This document shows positions 29,022 through 37,378 of a DNA stretch of 64,000 bases, piece by piece. Numbering within the stretch: the stretch's first letter is position 1; each line of letters starts with the position of its first letter. The stretch lies in assembly GCF_001591105.1 (NCBI RefSeq), contig NZ_BCUD01000004.1, positions 186,001 through 250,000 on the forward strand. The letters are read 5' to 3'. The notes beneath the pieces are model-generated. The model was not told the DNA's origin. It ran no database searches and worked only from the letters and a program-made list of their open reading frames with translations. The position numbers and the translations under genes are program-made. This DNA comes from Vibrio nereis NBRC 15637 (GTDB taxonomy: Bacteria > Pseudomonadota > Gammaproteobacteria > Enterobacterales > Vibrionaceae).

Positions 29022-30386
29022 TTACCCTATTGCCAGTTTAGTGCTCGCGTAACGCGCTTTTTTCTTTCTTGGACTGGCTAAGAAGTACGCCAAAGTAAGA
29101 GGCCCTAATCGTCCCATAAACATCATGAAGATGATCACTAACTCACCTGGTTCGGACAAACTGCCCGTTAAACCTCGCGATAACCCAACTGTACCCAGTG
29201 CAGAGACCGCTTCAAACATAATGTCTAACATAGACGCTCGCTCGGTCAGTAACAGCGTGAAGATGGCAAACCAAGTCACGCCCACCGAGATCAGAGTCAG
29301 CGCCAATGCCTTGCTGATGGTCTCTTTGGGAATCTCACGTTGAAACGCATAGGTTGCTTCATCGCGACGCAAATAGCTGTAAGTTGCCAAGACTAACACC
29401 ATAAATGTCACAACTTTAATGCCACTTGCCGTGCTCAATGATCCACCTCCAATAAACATCAACACTAGAATGATCGCCGTTGTGGCATCTTCCAACTGAT
29501 CGATAGCTAAAGTATTGAACCCTGCCGTTCTTGGCGTCACCGCTTGAAACCACGATGCCCACCATTTCCCCGCTTCGCTCAACGGAGCAAGCGTGTTGGG
29601 GTTGTCATATTCAATCAGGTAAATCGCAATAAGTGCCACCACGTTAATGATCACCGTGCCTAAGATCATCATTCGACTGTAAACGGTGAGTCGGTGCCAA
29701 CGGCGATTGCGTTTTAAGTCAATCCAAACCGAGAAGCCTAAACCACCAATAATGAACAAACTGGTAATAGTGAAGTTAACAACCGGGTCGTCCACGTAAG
29801 GCATTAAGCTATCGGCACTTAACGCAAAACCTGCATTGTTAAACGCACTGATGGTGTAGAAGAAACCATGGAACAAACTGGTTTTCCAGCCCAGCTCTTC
29901 ACTCCAATAAACGCTCAAAATAGTGAAACCAATAAATTCAACGAGCAGAGCGAACATCAATACAGATTTAGCGGTGGCAATGAGTGTCGACGAGTCAGTT
30001 TGGTTAAATGCCTCTCTCGCGACGGCTCGCTCCAAAAAGCCAATTTTTCCGCCCAGAGCCAGCAAGGTCACGATGGCAAACGTCATTAAACCTAGGCCAC
30101 CACATTGAATCAGGAAGGCAATAACCACTTGCCCAAAAGGCGTAAACGCCGTGCCCGTGTCTACCACAACTAATCCTGTCACCGTAATGGCCGATGTCGC
30201 AGTAAACAGGCTTTGAATCCAAGTGATGGGCTCAGTGGTGGCAATTGGCAGTTTGAGTAAGACTGTGCCAAGAATGATCAAGCACGCAAAGCTGAGGCTA
30301 AGTATCAGCGGCGGTGCGCCCAACAGTTTTTTGCCCGCTTTGGGTTTTCGCTCGATTGGGATAATAGAGGGATGCCACAAAACCAT
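29022..30386 (-). CDS. KtrB/TrkH-type potassium (or sodium-driven potassium) uptake channel subunit
   Basis: A 454-residue membrane protein of the Trk/Ktr/HKT superfamily. The four selectivity-filter loops each carry the key glycine: SAITVTGLVV, SAFNNAGFAL, TPRTAGFNT and SALGTVGLSRG. The size and short N-terminus fit KtrB rather than the larger TrkH. It is the second gene after a KtrA-like subunit, with only 1 bp between them. It takes up K+ across the inner membrane, probably gated by the KtrA ring. A sensor kinase and response regulator lie immediately upstream on the same strand, which is unusual for Ktr systems. Confidence 0.9.
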   Translation of the reverse strand: MVLWHPSIIPIERKPKAGKKLLGAPPLILSLSFACLIILGTVLLKLPIATTEPITWIQSLFTATSAITVTGLVVVDTGTAFTPFGQVVIAFLIQCGGLGLMTFAIVTLLALGGKIGFLERAVAREAFNQTDSSTLIATAKSVLMFALLVEFIGFTILSVYWSEELGWKTSLFHGFFYTISAFNNAGFALSADSLMPYVDDPVVNFTITSLFIIGGLGFSVWIDLKRNRRWHRLTVYSRMMILGTVIINVVALIAIYLIEYDNPNTLAPLSEAGKWWASWFQAVTPRTAGFNTLAIDQLEDATTAIILVLMFIGGGSLSTASGIKVVTFMVLVLATYSYLRRDEATYAFQREIPKETISKALALTLISVGVTWFAIFTLLLTERASMLDIMFEAVSALGTVGLSRGLTGSLSEPGELVIIFMMFMGRLGPLTLAYFLASPRKKKARYASTKLAIG

Positions 30387-30387
30387 G

Positions 30388-31041
30388 TTACACCAACCTT
30401 GGAGCGACGTATTTCAGCTCAGCGCGACTACCGCAAAGCAACAGCGTGTCGAACTCATTAAGCACAAACTCATCATTGATATTGGTGTAGACGGCTTCTT
30501 CGCGCTTCACCAAGATAGGCTGAATGTTGTAACTGCCTCGGCTGATCAATTTAGAAAGCGGCGTATCGTGCAGATTGGATTTAACGTGGATTTCCACCAC
30601 ATACAAACCATGTCCCATTTCCAAATAGTTGTTCACCATCGGATAGTTGAGTGCCTGCGCGACTCTTACGCCCATCTCCTCTTCCGGATGAATAATGCGT
30701 TGCACACCAAGCTTAGATACGATTGTATGGTGCGCTTTGGTGCTCGCTTTGACCCAAATGGATTTCACACCCAGATTTTTCAGCGCCAGCGTACACAACA
30801 AACTGGCTTGCATGTCTTCGCCAATCGCCACCAACACCACATCACTGTTCGCTAGCGCTAATTCTCTGAGTGCACCTTCGTCTGTCGCGTCACATATGAC
30901 CGCTTGCGTTAACTCTTCGACGTATTTTTCGACGATTTTCGGGTCGCTATCCACCCCCGTTACGGTGTGTCCAAGATGAATAAGTTCTAAGCTAGCGGCA
31001 ACGCCAAATCGCCCTAAACCAATTACTGTAAAGTGAGCCAT
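30388..31041 (-). CDS. KtrA-like regulatory subunit of potassium uptake (RCK domain)
   Basis: A 217-residue cytoplasmic protein with an N-terminal Rossmann RCK domain (GLGRFGVAASLELIHLGHTV, nucleotide binding) and a C-terminal RCK_C domain (about 135-217). This is the single-RCK architecture of KtrA. KtrA octamers gate KtrB in response to ATP/ADP or NAD(H). The start follows AGGGATTGAT. It is the first gene of the ktrA-ktrB-like pair. A 151-bp region with a perfect palindrome separates it from the response regulator gene upstream. Confidence 0.9.
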   Translation of the reverse strand: MAHFTVIGLGRFGVAASLELIHLGHTVTGVDSDPKIVEKYVEELTQAVICDATDEGALRELALANSDVVLVAIGEDMQASLLCTLALKNLGVKSIWVKASTKAHHTIVSKLGVQRIIHPEEEMGVRVAQALNYPMVNNYLEMGHGLYVVEIHVKSNLHDTPLSKLISRGSYNIQPILVKREEAVYTNINDEFVLNEFDTLLLCGSRAELKYVAPRLV

Positions 31042-31099
31042 ATCAATCCCTAACTGTGTTTTATGTATAGAAAATGCTAATGCGTTAAGGGCTAGACTG

Positions 31100-31118
31100 A
31101 TTTTCCGTCACGGAAAAT
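31100..31118. promoter_or_regulatory. Perfect palindrome upstream of the ktrA-like gene
   Basis: ATTTTCCGT and ACGGAAAAT flank a single C, a 19-bp perfect dyad. It lies 59 bp before the ktrA-like start and roughly 40 bp upstream of a TATACA -10-like hexamer that has no recognisable -35. That position fits an activator site. The response regulator encoded next door is the obvious candidate protein. Confidence 0.5.
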
Positions 31119-31192
31119 AGGCAACACGAATCCTGTTCGAGTGCCGATAACCAGCACTAAACCTTGGCATTAACGTTGATTAAATTTGGAAT

Positions 31193-31891
31193 TTAGTGGT
31201 GCTTGGACGTCTCAAGCACTAAACGATAACCCAGCCCCGGCTCGGTTTTTAATAGCCGCTGTTCGTCAGCACTATCGTTCAGTTTTTTGCGTAGTTGACT
31301 CACTAACACGCGTAAATAGTGAGTATCTTCGACATGACTTTTTCCCCAAATCACCGCTAGCAAATGAGTTTGCTCAATGAGTTTTCCCGGCTTGAGAATC
31401 AACTGTTCAATGAATGAAAACTCTTTCTTGGTGAGTGGAATTTCCCTCTGATCCAACCAAAATTGGTGAGTACTTTTGATGATTTTGACTCGGCCAGCCA
31501 CCAGCTCATCAGCGATGGATTGCTCATCAACCAAATCTCGAACCAGCACTTTGATGCGCGCGATGAGCTCTTTTACGCCAAAAGGCTTGCTCAAGTAATC
31601 ATTCGCGCCCGCTTCTAAAAGGCGGATTTTTTCCTCTTCTTGATCGCGAGCTGTCAGCACTAGCACTGGCGTTTTATACGTCTGACGAAGTGTATTGAGA
31701 AACTCCGTCCCATCGCCGTCGGGCAAGCCTAAATCAAGCAGAATAACGTGCGGTGAATGCGCTTCGAAACACGCTTTGGCTTCTGCAATGGTACTCGCGC
31801 CAATGTAATCAAACCCTTCAGCAGACAGCGAAATTCGAATAAAGGTATGAATGCGAGGCTCATCGTCCACGACTAAAACTTTGTAACTCAC
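31193..31891 (-). CDS. KdpE-like OmpR-family response regulator
   Basis: A 232-residue regulator with an N-terminal receiver (about 3-115, phospho-acceptor D53 in VILLDLGLPDGDG) and a C-terminal winged helix (about 130-225, with LTKKEFSFIEQLILKPG). It resembles KdpE more than other OmpR members. The gene overlaps the stop of the upstream kinase gene by 4 bp (ATGA type), so translation is coupled. With no kdpFABC in the window, its likely target is the ktrA-ktrB-like pair directly downstream. Confidence 0.88.
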   Translation of the reverse strand: MSYKVLVVDDEPRIHTFIRISLSAEGFDYIGASTIAEAKACFEAHSPHVILLDLGLPDGDGTEFLNTLRQTYKTPVLVLTARDQEEEKIRLLEAGANDYLSKPFGVKELIARIKVLVRDLVDEQSIADELVAGRVKIIKSTHQFWLDQREIPLTKKEFSFIEQLILKPGKLIEQTHLLAVIWGKSHVEDTHYLRVLVSQLRKKLNDSADEQRLLKTEPGLGYRLVLETSKHH

Positions 31892-32931
31892 GCCTGCTCT
31901 GCTCCTTGATTGAGTGGAAGTCGAATGCGGATCAGCGTCCCTTCTGATACTGGCATAGATTGAATCTCTCCTTGGTGCGCGGTGATGATGCCTTTGGCAA
32001 CCGCGAGTCCCATTCCGGTGCCTGAATCGGCCGATTTGTTGTTCGCGCCGGAATAGAAAAGGCTGAATATTTTTTCCGCATCTTCAGCTTTGATGCCAAT
32101 CCCCATGTCCCGAACATCAATCACGCACGACGAACCCTGCTTAGAAAGAGAAACCTCAACAGATTCACTCTCTGGCGAAAATCGCATGGCATTATCCAGC
32201 ACATTAAAAATCGCTTGTTCGATGAGCGAACGACTTACTGACAAATAGCCTACGGCATAATCCATATTCATGGATACTTTCTCGGTGTAATTCGGCAAAC
32301 GAGAAACTGCATCCTGCACAATATTCGCAATAGGCTCATCTTTTTTGGTAATTTTTAATGTGCCATGTTGGAGCTTAGTCGCCTGTAAGAGGTTCTCTAT
32401 ATATTGATGCAAGCGGTGGCTTTCTGAAGTCGCACTGTCGAGCAATTCTTTGCGCTCTAAGTCATTGAGCTTGGGCATGTACTCGTTGAGTGTGGTCAGT
32501 GTTCCAATAATGGTTGCCAGCGGCGTGCGTAGGTCATGGGACACCGATAGCAGGATGCTGTTTTGCAACTTGGTTTGTTTTAACTCGCCCTGCTGGCGAC
32601 GATAAAGATCTGCAAAAGTGCTGGTGATAAATGCCACCACCATAAACACGACTAGATTAAAAATGTCTTCCGGACGAAACATCTGCAAAGAGTAACGAGG
32701 CGTCGTGAAAAAGAAGTTGAAGCTCAACGCTTCGATCACCGCCGCCGCATAAGCGAATCGCGAGTTGCATTGAAACGCCACCACCACGACTGCTAACTGC
32801 AAAATCAGTAGGACGGCAGCCGTAGAGCCAAACAGTTGGTCTAACAGCCATGAGGCCACAACCGCGCCAACAATCACGATGGCAGAAAAGAGAAATGTGT
32901 TATCTCGCCAATGAGCAAACATAAAGTACAT
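31888..32931 (-). CDS. KdpD-like histidine kinase without the N-terminal KdpD/Usp half
   Basis: A 347-residue kinase matching only the C-terminal half of KdpD. Four closely packed membrane segments (DUF4118 type, about 12-108, with SFNFFFTTPRYSL) are followed by HisKA with H132 in VSHDLRTPLATIIG, then an HATPase with GTGMGLAVAKGI. E. coli KdpD is about 890 residues; the KdpD sensor and Usp domains are missing. The frame is intact, and an upstream terminator and promoter region precede it, so this looks like a natural short form rather than a broken gene. The frame also allows a TTG start 3 bp upstream; the ribosome site is weak. Confidence 0.87.
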   Translation of the reverse strand: MYFMFAHWRDNTFLFSAIVIVGAVVASWLLDQLFGSTAAVLLILQLAVVVVAFQCNSRFAYAAAVIEALSFNFFFTTPRYSLQMFRPEDIFNLVVFMVVAFITSTFADLYRRQQGELKQTKLQNSILLSVSHDLRTPLATIIGTLTTLNEYMPKLNDLERKELLDSATSESHRLHQYIENLLQATKLQHGTLKITKKDEPIANIVQDAVSRLPNYTEKVSMNMDYAVGYLSVSRSLIEQAIFNVLDNAMRFSPESESVEVSLSKQGSSCVIDVRDMGIGIKAEDAEKIFSLFYSGANNKSADSGTGMGLAVAKGIITAHQGEIQSMPVSEGTLIRIRLPLNQGAEQA

Positions 32932-33033
32932 CAACCAAAATTCGATGCAGAAACTTTAGCAAAAGCCCATTCGGAGTTCGCGTAAAAAAAGCGTAAAAAA
33001 TTCAATAACGACAGTCAGTTATAAACATAATCA

Positions 33034-33058
33034 TCATTAAGTTGGCCTAACTTAATGA
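33034..33058. promoter_or_regulatory. Palindrome upstream of the KdpD/KdpE-like operon
   Basis: TCATTAAGTT and AACTTAATGA flank GGCCT, a 10-bp perfect inverted repeat. It lies about 100 bp before the kinase start and has no T run, so it is more likely an operator than a terminator. The acetyltransferase gene upstream already has its own terminator. Its sequence differs from the palindrome ahead of the ktrA-like gene. Confidence 0.4.
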
Positions 33059-33116
33059 ATAATCACAAGTAAACTTCGACCATTGGCTCCTACCCAGCCG
33101 GTATCAAAAACAAGCA

Positions 33117-33142
33117 CAAAAAAAGAGCAACGATGCTCTTTT
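33117..33142 (-). terminator. Terminator of the GNAT gene (minus strand)
   Basis: On the minus strand AAAAGAGCA and TGCTCTTTT form a 9-bp stem around a 4-nt loop, followed by seven T. It overlaps the gene's stop codon. Confidence 0.88.
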
Positions 33143-33677
33143 ATTCTACTAAGCTACAACTAAACTCGATACAACTAATCGATTGCCCGTGCAGTTTGGC
33201 AAAGTCTTCAACCACCCGTACTCGGCGGAATCCATTTGAGGTTAACACACGCTGTGAAGCCGTATTACTCTGCTCGGCATAAGCAAATAAGCGTTTGAAG
33301 CCTTCTTCTTTCAGCTTTACTTTAGCAAGTGCCAATGCGCCCGTAGCGACCCCTTTTGAAGTGAATGCCTTTCCTACCCTATAGCCAACATGCGCAGTAC
33401 CTTTCCTACTATTAAGGCTGGTAAAGTTCATTCTGCCAATGATTTCCTGCTCGTTATTTTTGATTAGGAATGGCAACAATTGATGGCATTTATAGTCGAG
33501 CAAAAATTCTTGTATGTGCTCGGTAACGCCTTGCAAACAGTAAAAGTCTGATTCGCGTGGAGGGATAAATTGGTCAAACCAATCCTTGTTATTCTCTTCA
33601 AATTCCAAGAGCTGCTCTGCATCGTCTAGGCAGAGCAGCTCTAATGTGAATTTTTGAGTCTCCATACTTCTATTCAA
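33141..33677 (-). CDS. GNAT-family acetyltransferase (RimJ/RimL type)
   Basis: A 178-residue RimJ/RimL-type GNAT domain, with HVGYRVGKAFTSKGVATGALALAK as the acetyl-CoA loop and RLFAYAEQSNTASQRVLTSNGF in motif B. It may acetylate the N-terminus of a ribosomal protein or a small molecule. It begins with TTG at 33677, preceded by AAGGG at good spacing; an ATG four codons further is the alternative. It is followed on the same strand by its own terminator. Confidence 0.85.
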   Translation of the reverse strand: MNRSMETQKFTLELLCLDDAEQLLEFEENNKDWFDQFIPPRESDFYCLQGVTEHIQEFLLDYKCHQLLPFLIKNNEQEIIGRMNFTSLNSRKGTAHVGYRVGKAFTSKGVATGALALAKVKLKEEGFKRLFAYAEQSNTASQRVLTSNGFRRVRVVEDFAKLHGQSISCIEFSCSLVE

Positions 33678-33701
33678 TCGTTATCCCTTAGAATGATTGT
33701 A

Positions 33702-34958
33702 TTAACGCTTTTTGCCACGACCAGCATGAATTTTTAGTTTAGCCTTCATTTTACGTTTTTCAGATGAGCGGCTTTTTCTTTTTGGCGAGCGATCAGGTTC
33801 AATATCTTCAATCAAGCTTGGCTCAAAACCTTGCAGCCACTCTTGCGGTAAGCGGGTGTCTAACAGGCGCTCAATCGCTTCAAGTAAGTATTCCTCGTCG
33901 CGGCTCATCAAAGACGCAGCAAAGCCTTCTTTACCAGCTCGACCAGTACGCCCAATGCGGTGTACATAATCTTCTGCTTTATAAGGCATATCGAAGTTAA
34001 CAACCTGCTCAAGCTGATTGATGTCTAGCCCTCGAGCTGCCACGTCAGTGGCGATAAGAGCTCGCACTTTGCCTGATTTAAAATCATCTAACGCTTTTTG
34101 ACGCGCGCCTTGACTCTTATCACCATTGATAGATGCCGCCTTAATACCATCTAGCTTAAGTTCTTTCGCCAGTGCATCACTGCCTTGCTTGGTTTTAGTA
34201 AAGACCAAAACTTGCTGCCAGTTTCGTGAACCAATGAGATACGCCAGCAGCTCAGCTTTGCGCTTTTTGTCCACTGGGTAAACGAGCTGCTTAACGGTTT
34301 CTGCAGTACTGTTGGTTGGTGTAACTTGCAACTCAACTGGCTCATCAAGCAGTTTGTAAGCAATGGTCTTAATCCGTTTATCAAATGTGGCTGAAAAGAA
34401 CAGCGTTTGACGTTCAGGTGAAATCTTTTTCAGAATGCGCTGAATATCGGGCATAAAACCCATATCAAGCATGCGGTCCGCTTCATCGAATACCAAATAA
34501 TGAGTCTTACGTAGATTGATGTTCTTGCAAAATAGATGGTCTAAAAGTCGACCAGGCGTTGCGATCAAGATGTCGCAGCCGTTTAAAAGGTTTCGAGTTT
34601 GAACGTTCATGCTGGTGCCGCCATAAGCCGTCACAATATGTAAATCCGTTCCCGCTGCGTATTCAATCAGATTGTCAAAAACCTGCTGAGCCAATTCACG
34701 CGTTGGAACCAAAATGAGCGCCAAAACATCATTACTTTGCGGATCGCGTTTTATGTCGGAGTCTACTAACCTTTGGATTAACGGCAAACCAAACGCTGCA
34801 GTTTTACCCGTGCCCGTTTGCGCGCCAGCTAAAACGTCTTTGCCTTCCAACACATGAGGGATAGCATGTTGCTGAATCGGCGTAGGTTCATGAAAACCCA
34901 ACTTTTCAAGAGTGGTCAAGAGTAATGGACAAAGGCCCAATTGCTGAAATGTAGACAT
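33702..34958 (-). CDS. DEAD-box RNA helicase, RhlE type
   Basis: A 418-residue ATP-dependent RNA helicase. The Q motif is GFHEPTPIQQHAIP, the Walker A motif AQTGTGKT, followed by VFDEADRMLDMGF, SAT in FFSATF, and HRIGRTGRAG in the second RecA domain. A short, strongly basic tail (KRKSRSSEKRKMKAKLKI) probably aids RNA binding. This layout fits RhlE, which acts in ribosome assembly and RNA turnover. Paralogue dbpA lies 4 kb away. Confidence 0.9.
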   Translation of the reverse strand: MSTFQQLGLCPLLLTTLEKLGFHEPTPIQQHAIPHVLEGKDVLAGAQTGTGKTAAFGLPLIQRLVDSDIKRDPQSNDVLALILVPTRELAQQVFDNLIEYAAGTDLHIVTAYGGTSMNVQTRNLLNGCDILIATPGRLLDHLFCKNINLRKTHYLVFDEADRMLDMGFMPDIQRILKKISPERQTLFFSATFDKRIKTIAYKLLDEPVELQVTPTNSTAETVKQLVYPVDKKRKAELLAYLIGSRNWQQVLVFTKTKQGSDALAKELKLDGIKAASINGDKSQGARQKALDDFKSGKVRALIATDVAARGLDINQLEQVVNFDMPYKAEDYVHRIGRTGRAGKEGFAASLMSRDEEYLLEAIERLLDTRLPQEWLQGFEPSLIEDIEPDRSPKRKSRSSEKRKMKAKLKIHAGRGKKR

Positions 34959-34994
34959 GGAGTTATTCCGAATAAAACAGGACGGGTGATTCTA

Positions 34995-35573
34995 TCAGAA
35001 TCGTCGAGCAGCGTTTAGTACATCTGGGTACAGGGTATTAAATACTTTAACCAACTCATCGTAGTGGCTATCTAATGTACTAAAGCAGTTTGCTAGTTCA
35101 CCCATTCTGGGCGTTCGAGTAGACATCCTTTGCAAAGCATATTCGATATTGTCCAGATCTTGGTAAGATTCCATCCACCTTCCCTGCCACATCGCGCCCG
35201 TCACTTGTGTGAATCGCTCCGGTAACAGTGGCTTAGGGCTCTCATTATGTATGATGGTTTGCTGCTGTTGGCAGAATTTACTCAGCGCCATTTTATGGTA
35301 ATGATGCCAATTTGCCGCGAGGCAGTGATCCCAAAACATATCAAGCGCGATACCAGAAAACCGCCTTTGCTTACCCTGAAACATAAGACGAGCCTCTCGT
35401 ACCAATTCATGATTATCGGTATAAGAATCGACAAACCGGTGTAACTTGATGCCTTGCACTATCTCAGAGGAAAACTGGTTGTCTGGATTTCCCTTAACAA
35501 AGTCACCCAATAAATTACCGAGCGCGCTAGATTCACAGTGTTCAGCGATATGAAGGTGTGCAAGAAAGTTCAT
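34995..35573 (-). CDS. acpH: Acyl carrier protein phosphodiesterase
   Basis: AcpH removes the 4'-phosphopantetheine arm from holo-ACP. The 192-residue protein starts MNFLAHLHIAEHCESSALGNLLGDFVKGNP and has HRFVDSYTDNHELVREAR and ALDMFWDHCLA, all conserved in AcpH of the HD-like fold. Metal-binding His/Asp residues are kept. It lies between a helicase gene and a small acidic-protein gene on the same strand. Confidence 0.93.
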   Translation of the reverse strand: MNFLAHLHIAEHCESSALGNLLGDFVKGNPDNQFSSEIVQGIKLHRFVDSYTDNHELVREARLMFQGKQRRFSGIALDMFWDHCLAANWHHYHKMALSKFCQQQQTIIHNESPKPLLPERFTQVTGAMWQGRWMESYQDLDNIEYALQRMSTRTPRMGELANCFSTLDSHYDELVKVFNTLYPDVLNAARRF

Positions 35574-35616
35574 TTGTACCTTGTGCTCTTTGAGTTTCTC
35601 TTTTCATAAAAGCACA

Positions 35617-35640
35617 AAGCCAGCGCGATTGCACTGGCTC
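35617..35640 (-). terminator. Probable terminator of the small acidic-protein gene
   Basis: On the minus strand AGCCAG and CTGGCT form a stem with further partial pairing, followed by a broken T stretch (TTTGTGCTTTT). It lies 35 bp after the stop of the 40-residue gene and before acpH. Confidence 0.45.
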
Positions 35641-35674
35641 ACTTAGTTAAACCTGCTTGTTAGAGGTTCAATGA

Positions 35675-35797
35675 TTAGTTGTTGAAGATATCTTCTGCAA
35701 GCTCTTCGATTGACTGTTCGTAATCTGACAGCTCAAAGCCAATTTCCATTGCATCGAGTAGCTCTAGGCTTTCTTCATTTAATGCGTGGTCACTCAT
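35675..35797 (-). CDS. Unknown 40-residue acidic protein
   Basis: A complete small reading frame with a perfect AGGAGG ribosome site 6 bp before its ATG. The product has 13 Asp/Glu and no Lys or Arg in 40 residues, and no membrane segment or signal. It starts MSDHALNEESLELLDAMEIG and should form one or two amphipathic helices. I do not recognise it; acidic proteins of this size include anti-sigma-like, DNA-mimic and chaperone-type factors. The strong ribosome site and clean frame argue for a real gene. Confidence 0.7.
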   Translation of the reverse strand: MSDHALNEESLELLDAMEIGFELSDYEQSIEELAEDIFNN

Positions 35798-36128
35798 CCT
35801 GGACCTCCTGTTACTTAGTTTAATTTCTATCTACGTAGATAGCGTGGTCTATTATCCCTTTGTAAATCACTTATATGACAGTTTTTTGAAAGAACAAAGC
35901 AAAAGTTTCAGGTGGTTTGAGCTTAATCTCAAGCAAACGTTTCCTATTTTTAAAAACAACTAGGTGTAAATAAATTAATACACCAACGGTAATTTATATG
36001 TACATTTCTCTTGAAAAGCACCGTTTAATTTTACACAATGGCGTCATCGGTGGTTATCTGAACCAAAACTTGTCTATTACATGGTCAGATTAACTAAATA
36101 ATAACTATAAACGTAAAGATATTTATAC
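35798..36128. other. Intergenic region upstream of tyrP
   Basis: About 330 bp with very AT-rich sequence. It holds the divergent promoter for the small acidic gene and for tyrP, and the TyrR-like box reported separately. I see no further gene. Confidence 0.5.
35966..35983. promoter_or_regulatory. TyrR-box-like dyad upstream of tyrP
   Basis: TGTAAA-N6-AATACA compares with the TyrR box TGTAAA-N6-TTTACA at 10 of 12 positions; the wider GGTGTA / TACACC also forms a dyad. It lies about 145 bp before the tyrosine permease start. TyrR control of tyrP is known in E. coli; here it is inferred. Confidence 0.4.
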
Positions 36129-37331
36129 ATGAACAAATCAAAGGTTTTAGGAAGTACTTTGATCATTGCTGGCACAACCATTGGTGCCGGAATGCTCGCT
36201 CTGCCCCTTGCTTCAGCAGGTATTGGTTTCTCAACTTCACTTATGATCATGGTTGGCCTTTGGGCGTTTATGGCCTACACCGCCTTACTGATGATAGAAG
36301 TCCACCAGCATGCAGACCAAAGCGCTACATTACACACGCTGGCTAAACAGTTTTTAGGAACCAAAGGGAAATGGGTCGCAAGTTTCGCGATGATGTTCCT
36401 TTTCTACTCTCTATGTGCAGCGTACATTGCCGGTGGTGGTTCTCAGTTTGGTGAGCGTATTGCAAGCTTAAGTGGTATAGAAGTGTCTTCAACGACCGCC
36501 ACTCTACTCTTCACTTTTATCGTGGCGTCTATCGTTACGGTAGGCACAGCGACGGTTGATAAAGTAAACCGCGTACTGTTCTTGGTAAAAATCATTGCTA
36601 TGGCTTTGGTACTCACATTCCTAGCGCCTAACGTAACTGAATCTTACTTGCTAAGTATGCCTGTAGAACAAGGCCTTGTGATTGCTGCTATTCCGGTTAT
36701 TTTCACCTCTTTCGGTTTTCATGGCAGTATTCCAGCGGTTGTTAATTACTTAGACGGACACACACCGTCATTGCGTAAAGCGATTCTGATTGGTTCTGCT
36801 ATCCCGCTCATCATTTACATTTTCTGGCAAGTTGTGACTCTGGGTGTCGTTAACCAGTCTACGCTATTAGAAAATCAAGGTTTGAGCGCGCTTATCTCTA
36901 CACTCTCAACGACAGTGCATCAATCAAACCTTGGTCAAGCGATTGGCATCTTCGCGGACCTAGCGCTTTTGACCTCTTTCTTGGGTGTTAGTCTGGGTTT
37001 ATTTGAGTTCCTTGGCGACACAATTAAAAAGCGCACAAAGGGTAACTCACGTTTACTGGTTGCTTTGGTTACGTTCTTACCACCAATGGGTTTCGCCTTG
37101 TTTTACCCTCAAGGCTTTATTATGGCGCTGGGTTACGCTGCTATCGCTTTGGCTGTATTAGCTATCTTCCTACCTATCATGATGGCGAAGAAAGCACGTA
37201 CTCAAGCAGAAGACTCTCACTACCAAGTGTTTGGTGGCAATGTTGGCCTTGTGGCAAGCAGTGTGATCGGTTTTGTTATCATCAGTGCACAAATCTTGAT
37301 TACGTTCGGTGTGCTGCCAGCTTTAGGCTAA
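36129..37331 (+). CDS. tyrP: Tyrosine-specific permease
   Basis: A 400-residue inner-membrane permease of the hydroxy/aromatic amino acid family (11 segments). The N-terminus GSTLIIAGTTIGAGMLALPLASAGIGF and the VIFTSFGFHGSIPAVVNYLDG block match TyrP more closely than the tryptophan permeases Mtr and TnaB. It imports tyrosine with protons. It is monocistronic with a terminator, and a TyrR-like box lies upstream. Confidence 0.85.
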   Translation: MNKSKVLGSTLIIAGTTIGAGMLALPLASAGIGFSTSLMIMVGLWAFMAYTALLMIEVHQHADQSATLHTLAKQFLGTKGKWVASFAMMFLFYSLCAAYIAGGGSQFGERIASLSGIEVSSTTATLLFTFIVASIVTVGTATVDKVNRVLFLVKIIAMALVLTFLAPNVTESYLLSMPVEQGLVIAAIPVIFTSFGFHGSIPAVVNYLDGHTPSLRKAILIGSAIPLIIYIFWQVVTLGVVNQSTLLENQGLSALISTLSTTVHQSNLGQAIGIFADLALLTSFLGVSLGLFEFLGDTIKKRTKGNSRLLVALVTFLPPMGFALFYPQGFIMALGYAAIALAVLAIFLPIMMAKKARTQAEDSHYQVFGGNVGLVASSVIGFVIISAQILITFGVLPALG

Positions 37332-37351
37332 TCAGAAATAATTGGTAGACG

Positions 37352-37378
37352 AGCGGCTCACCTGAGCCGCTTTTTTTG
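37352..37378 (+). terminator. Rho-independent terminator after tyrP
   Basis: AGCGGCTCA and TGAGCCGCT make a 9-bp stem around a CC loop, followed by seven T. Confidence 0.93.

Noticed and set aside
30223..30855. 210-residue open frame antisense to the ktrA/ktrB-like genes
   Set aside because: It spans the junction of two genuine genes and its protein has low-complexity His/Arg-rich composition typical of antisense frames.
31888..32931. KdpD-like kinase as a truncated pseudogene
   Set aside because: The frame is intact, membrane and kinase domains are complete, the stop overlaps the regulator start by 4 bp, and a terminator and promoter region precede it.
33034..33058. Palindrome as terminator of the GNAT gene
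   Set aside because: A better stem with seven T directly after that gene already serves, and this one has no T run.
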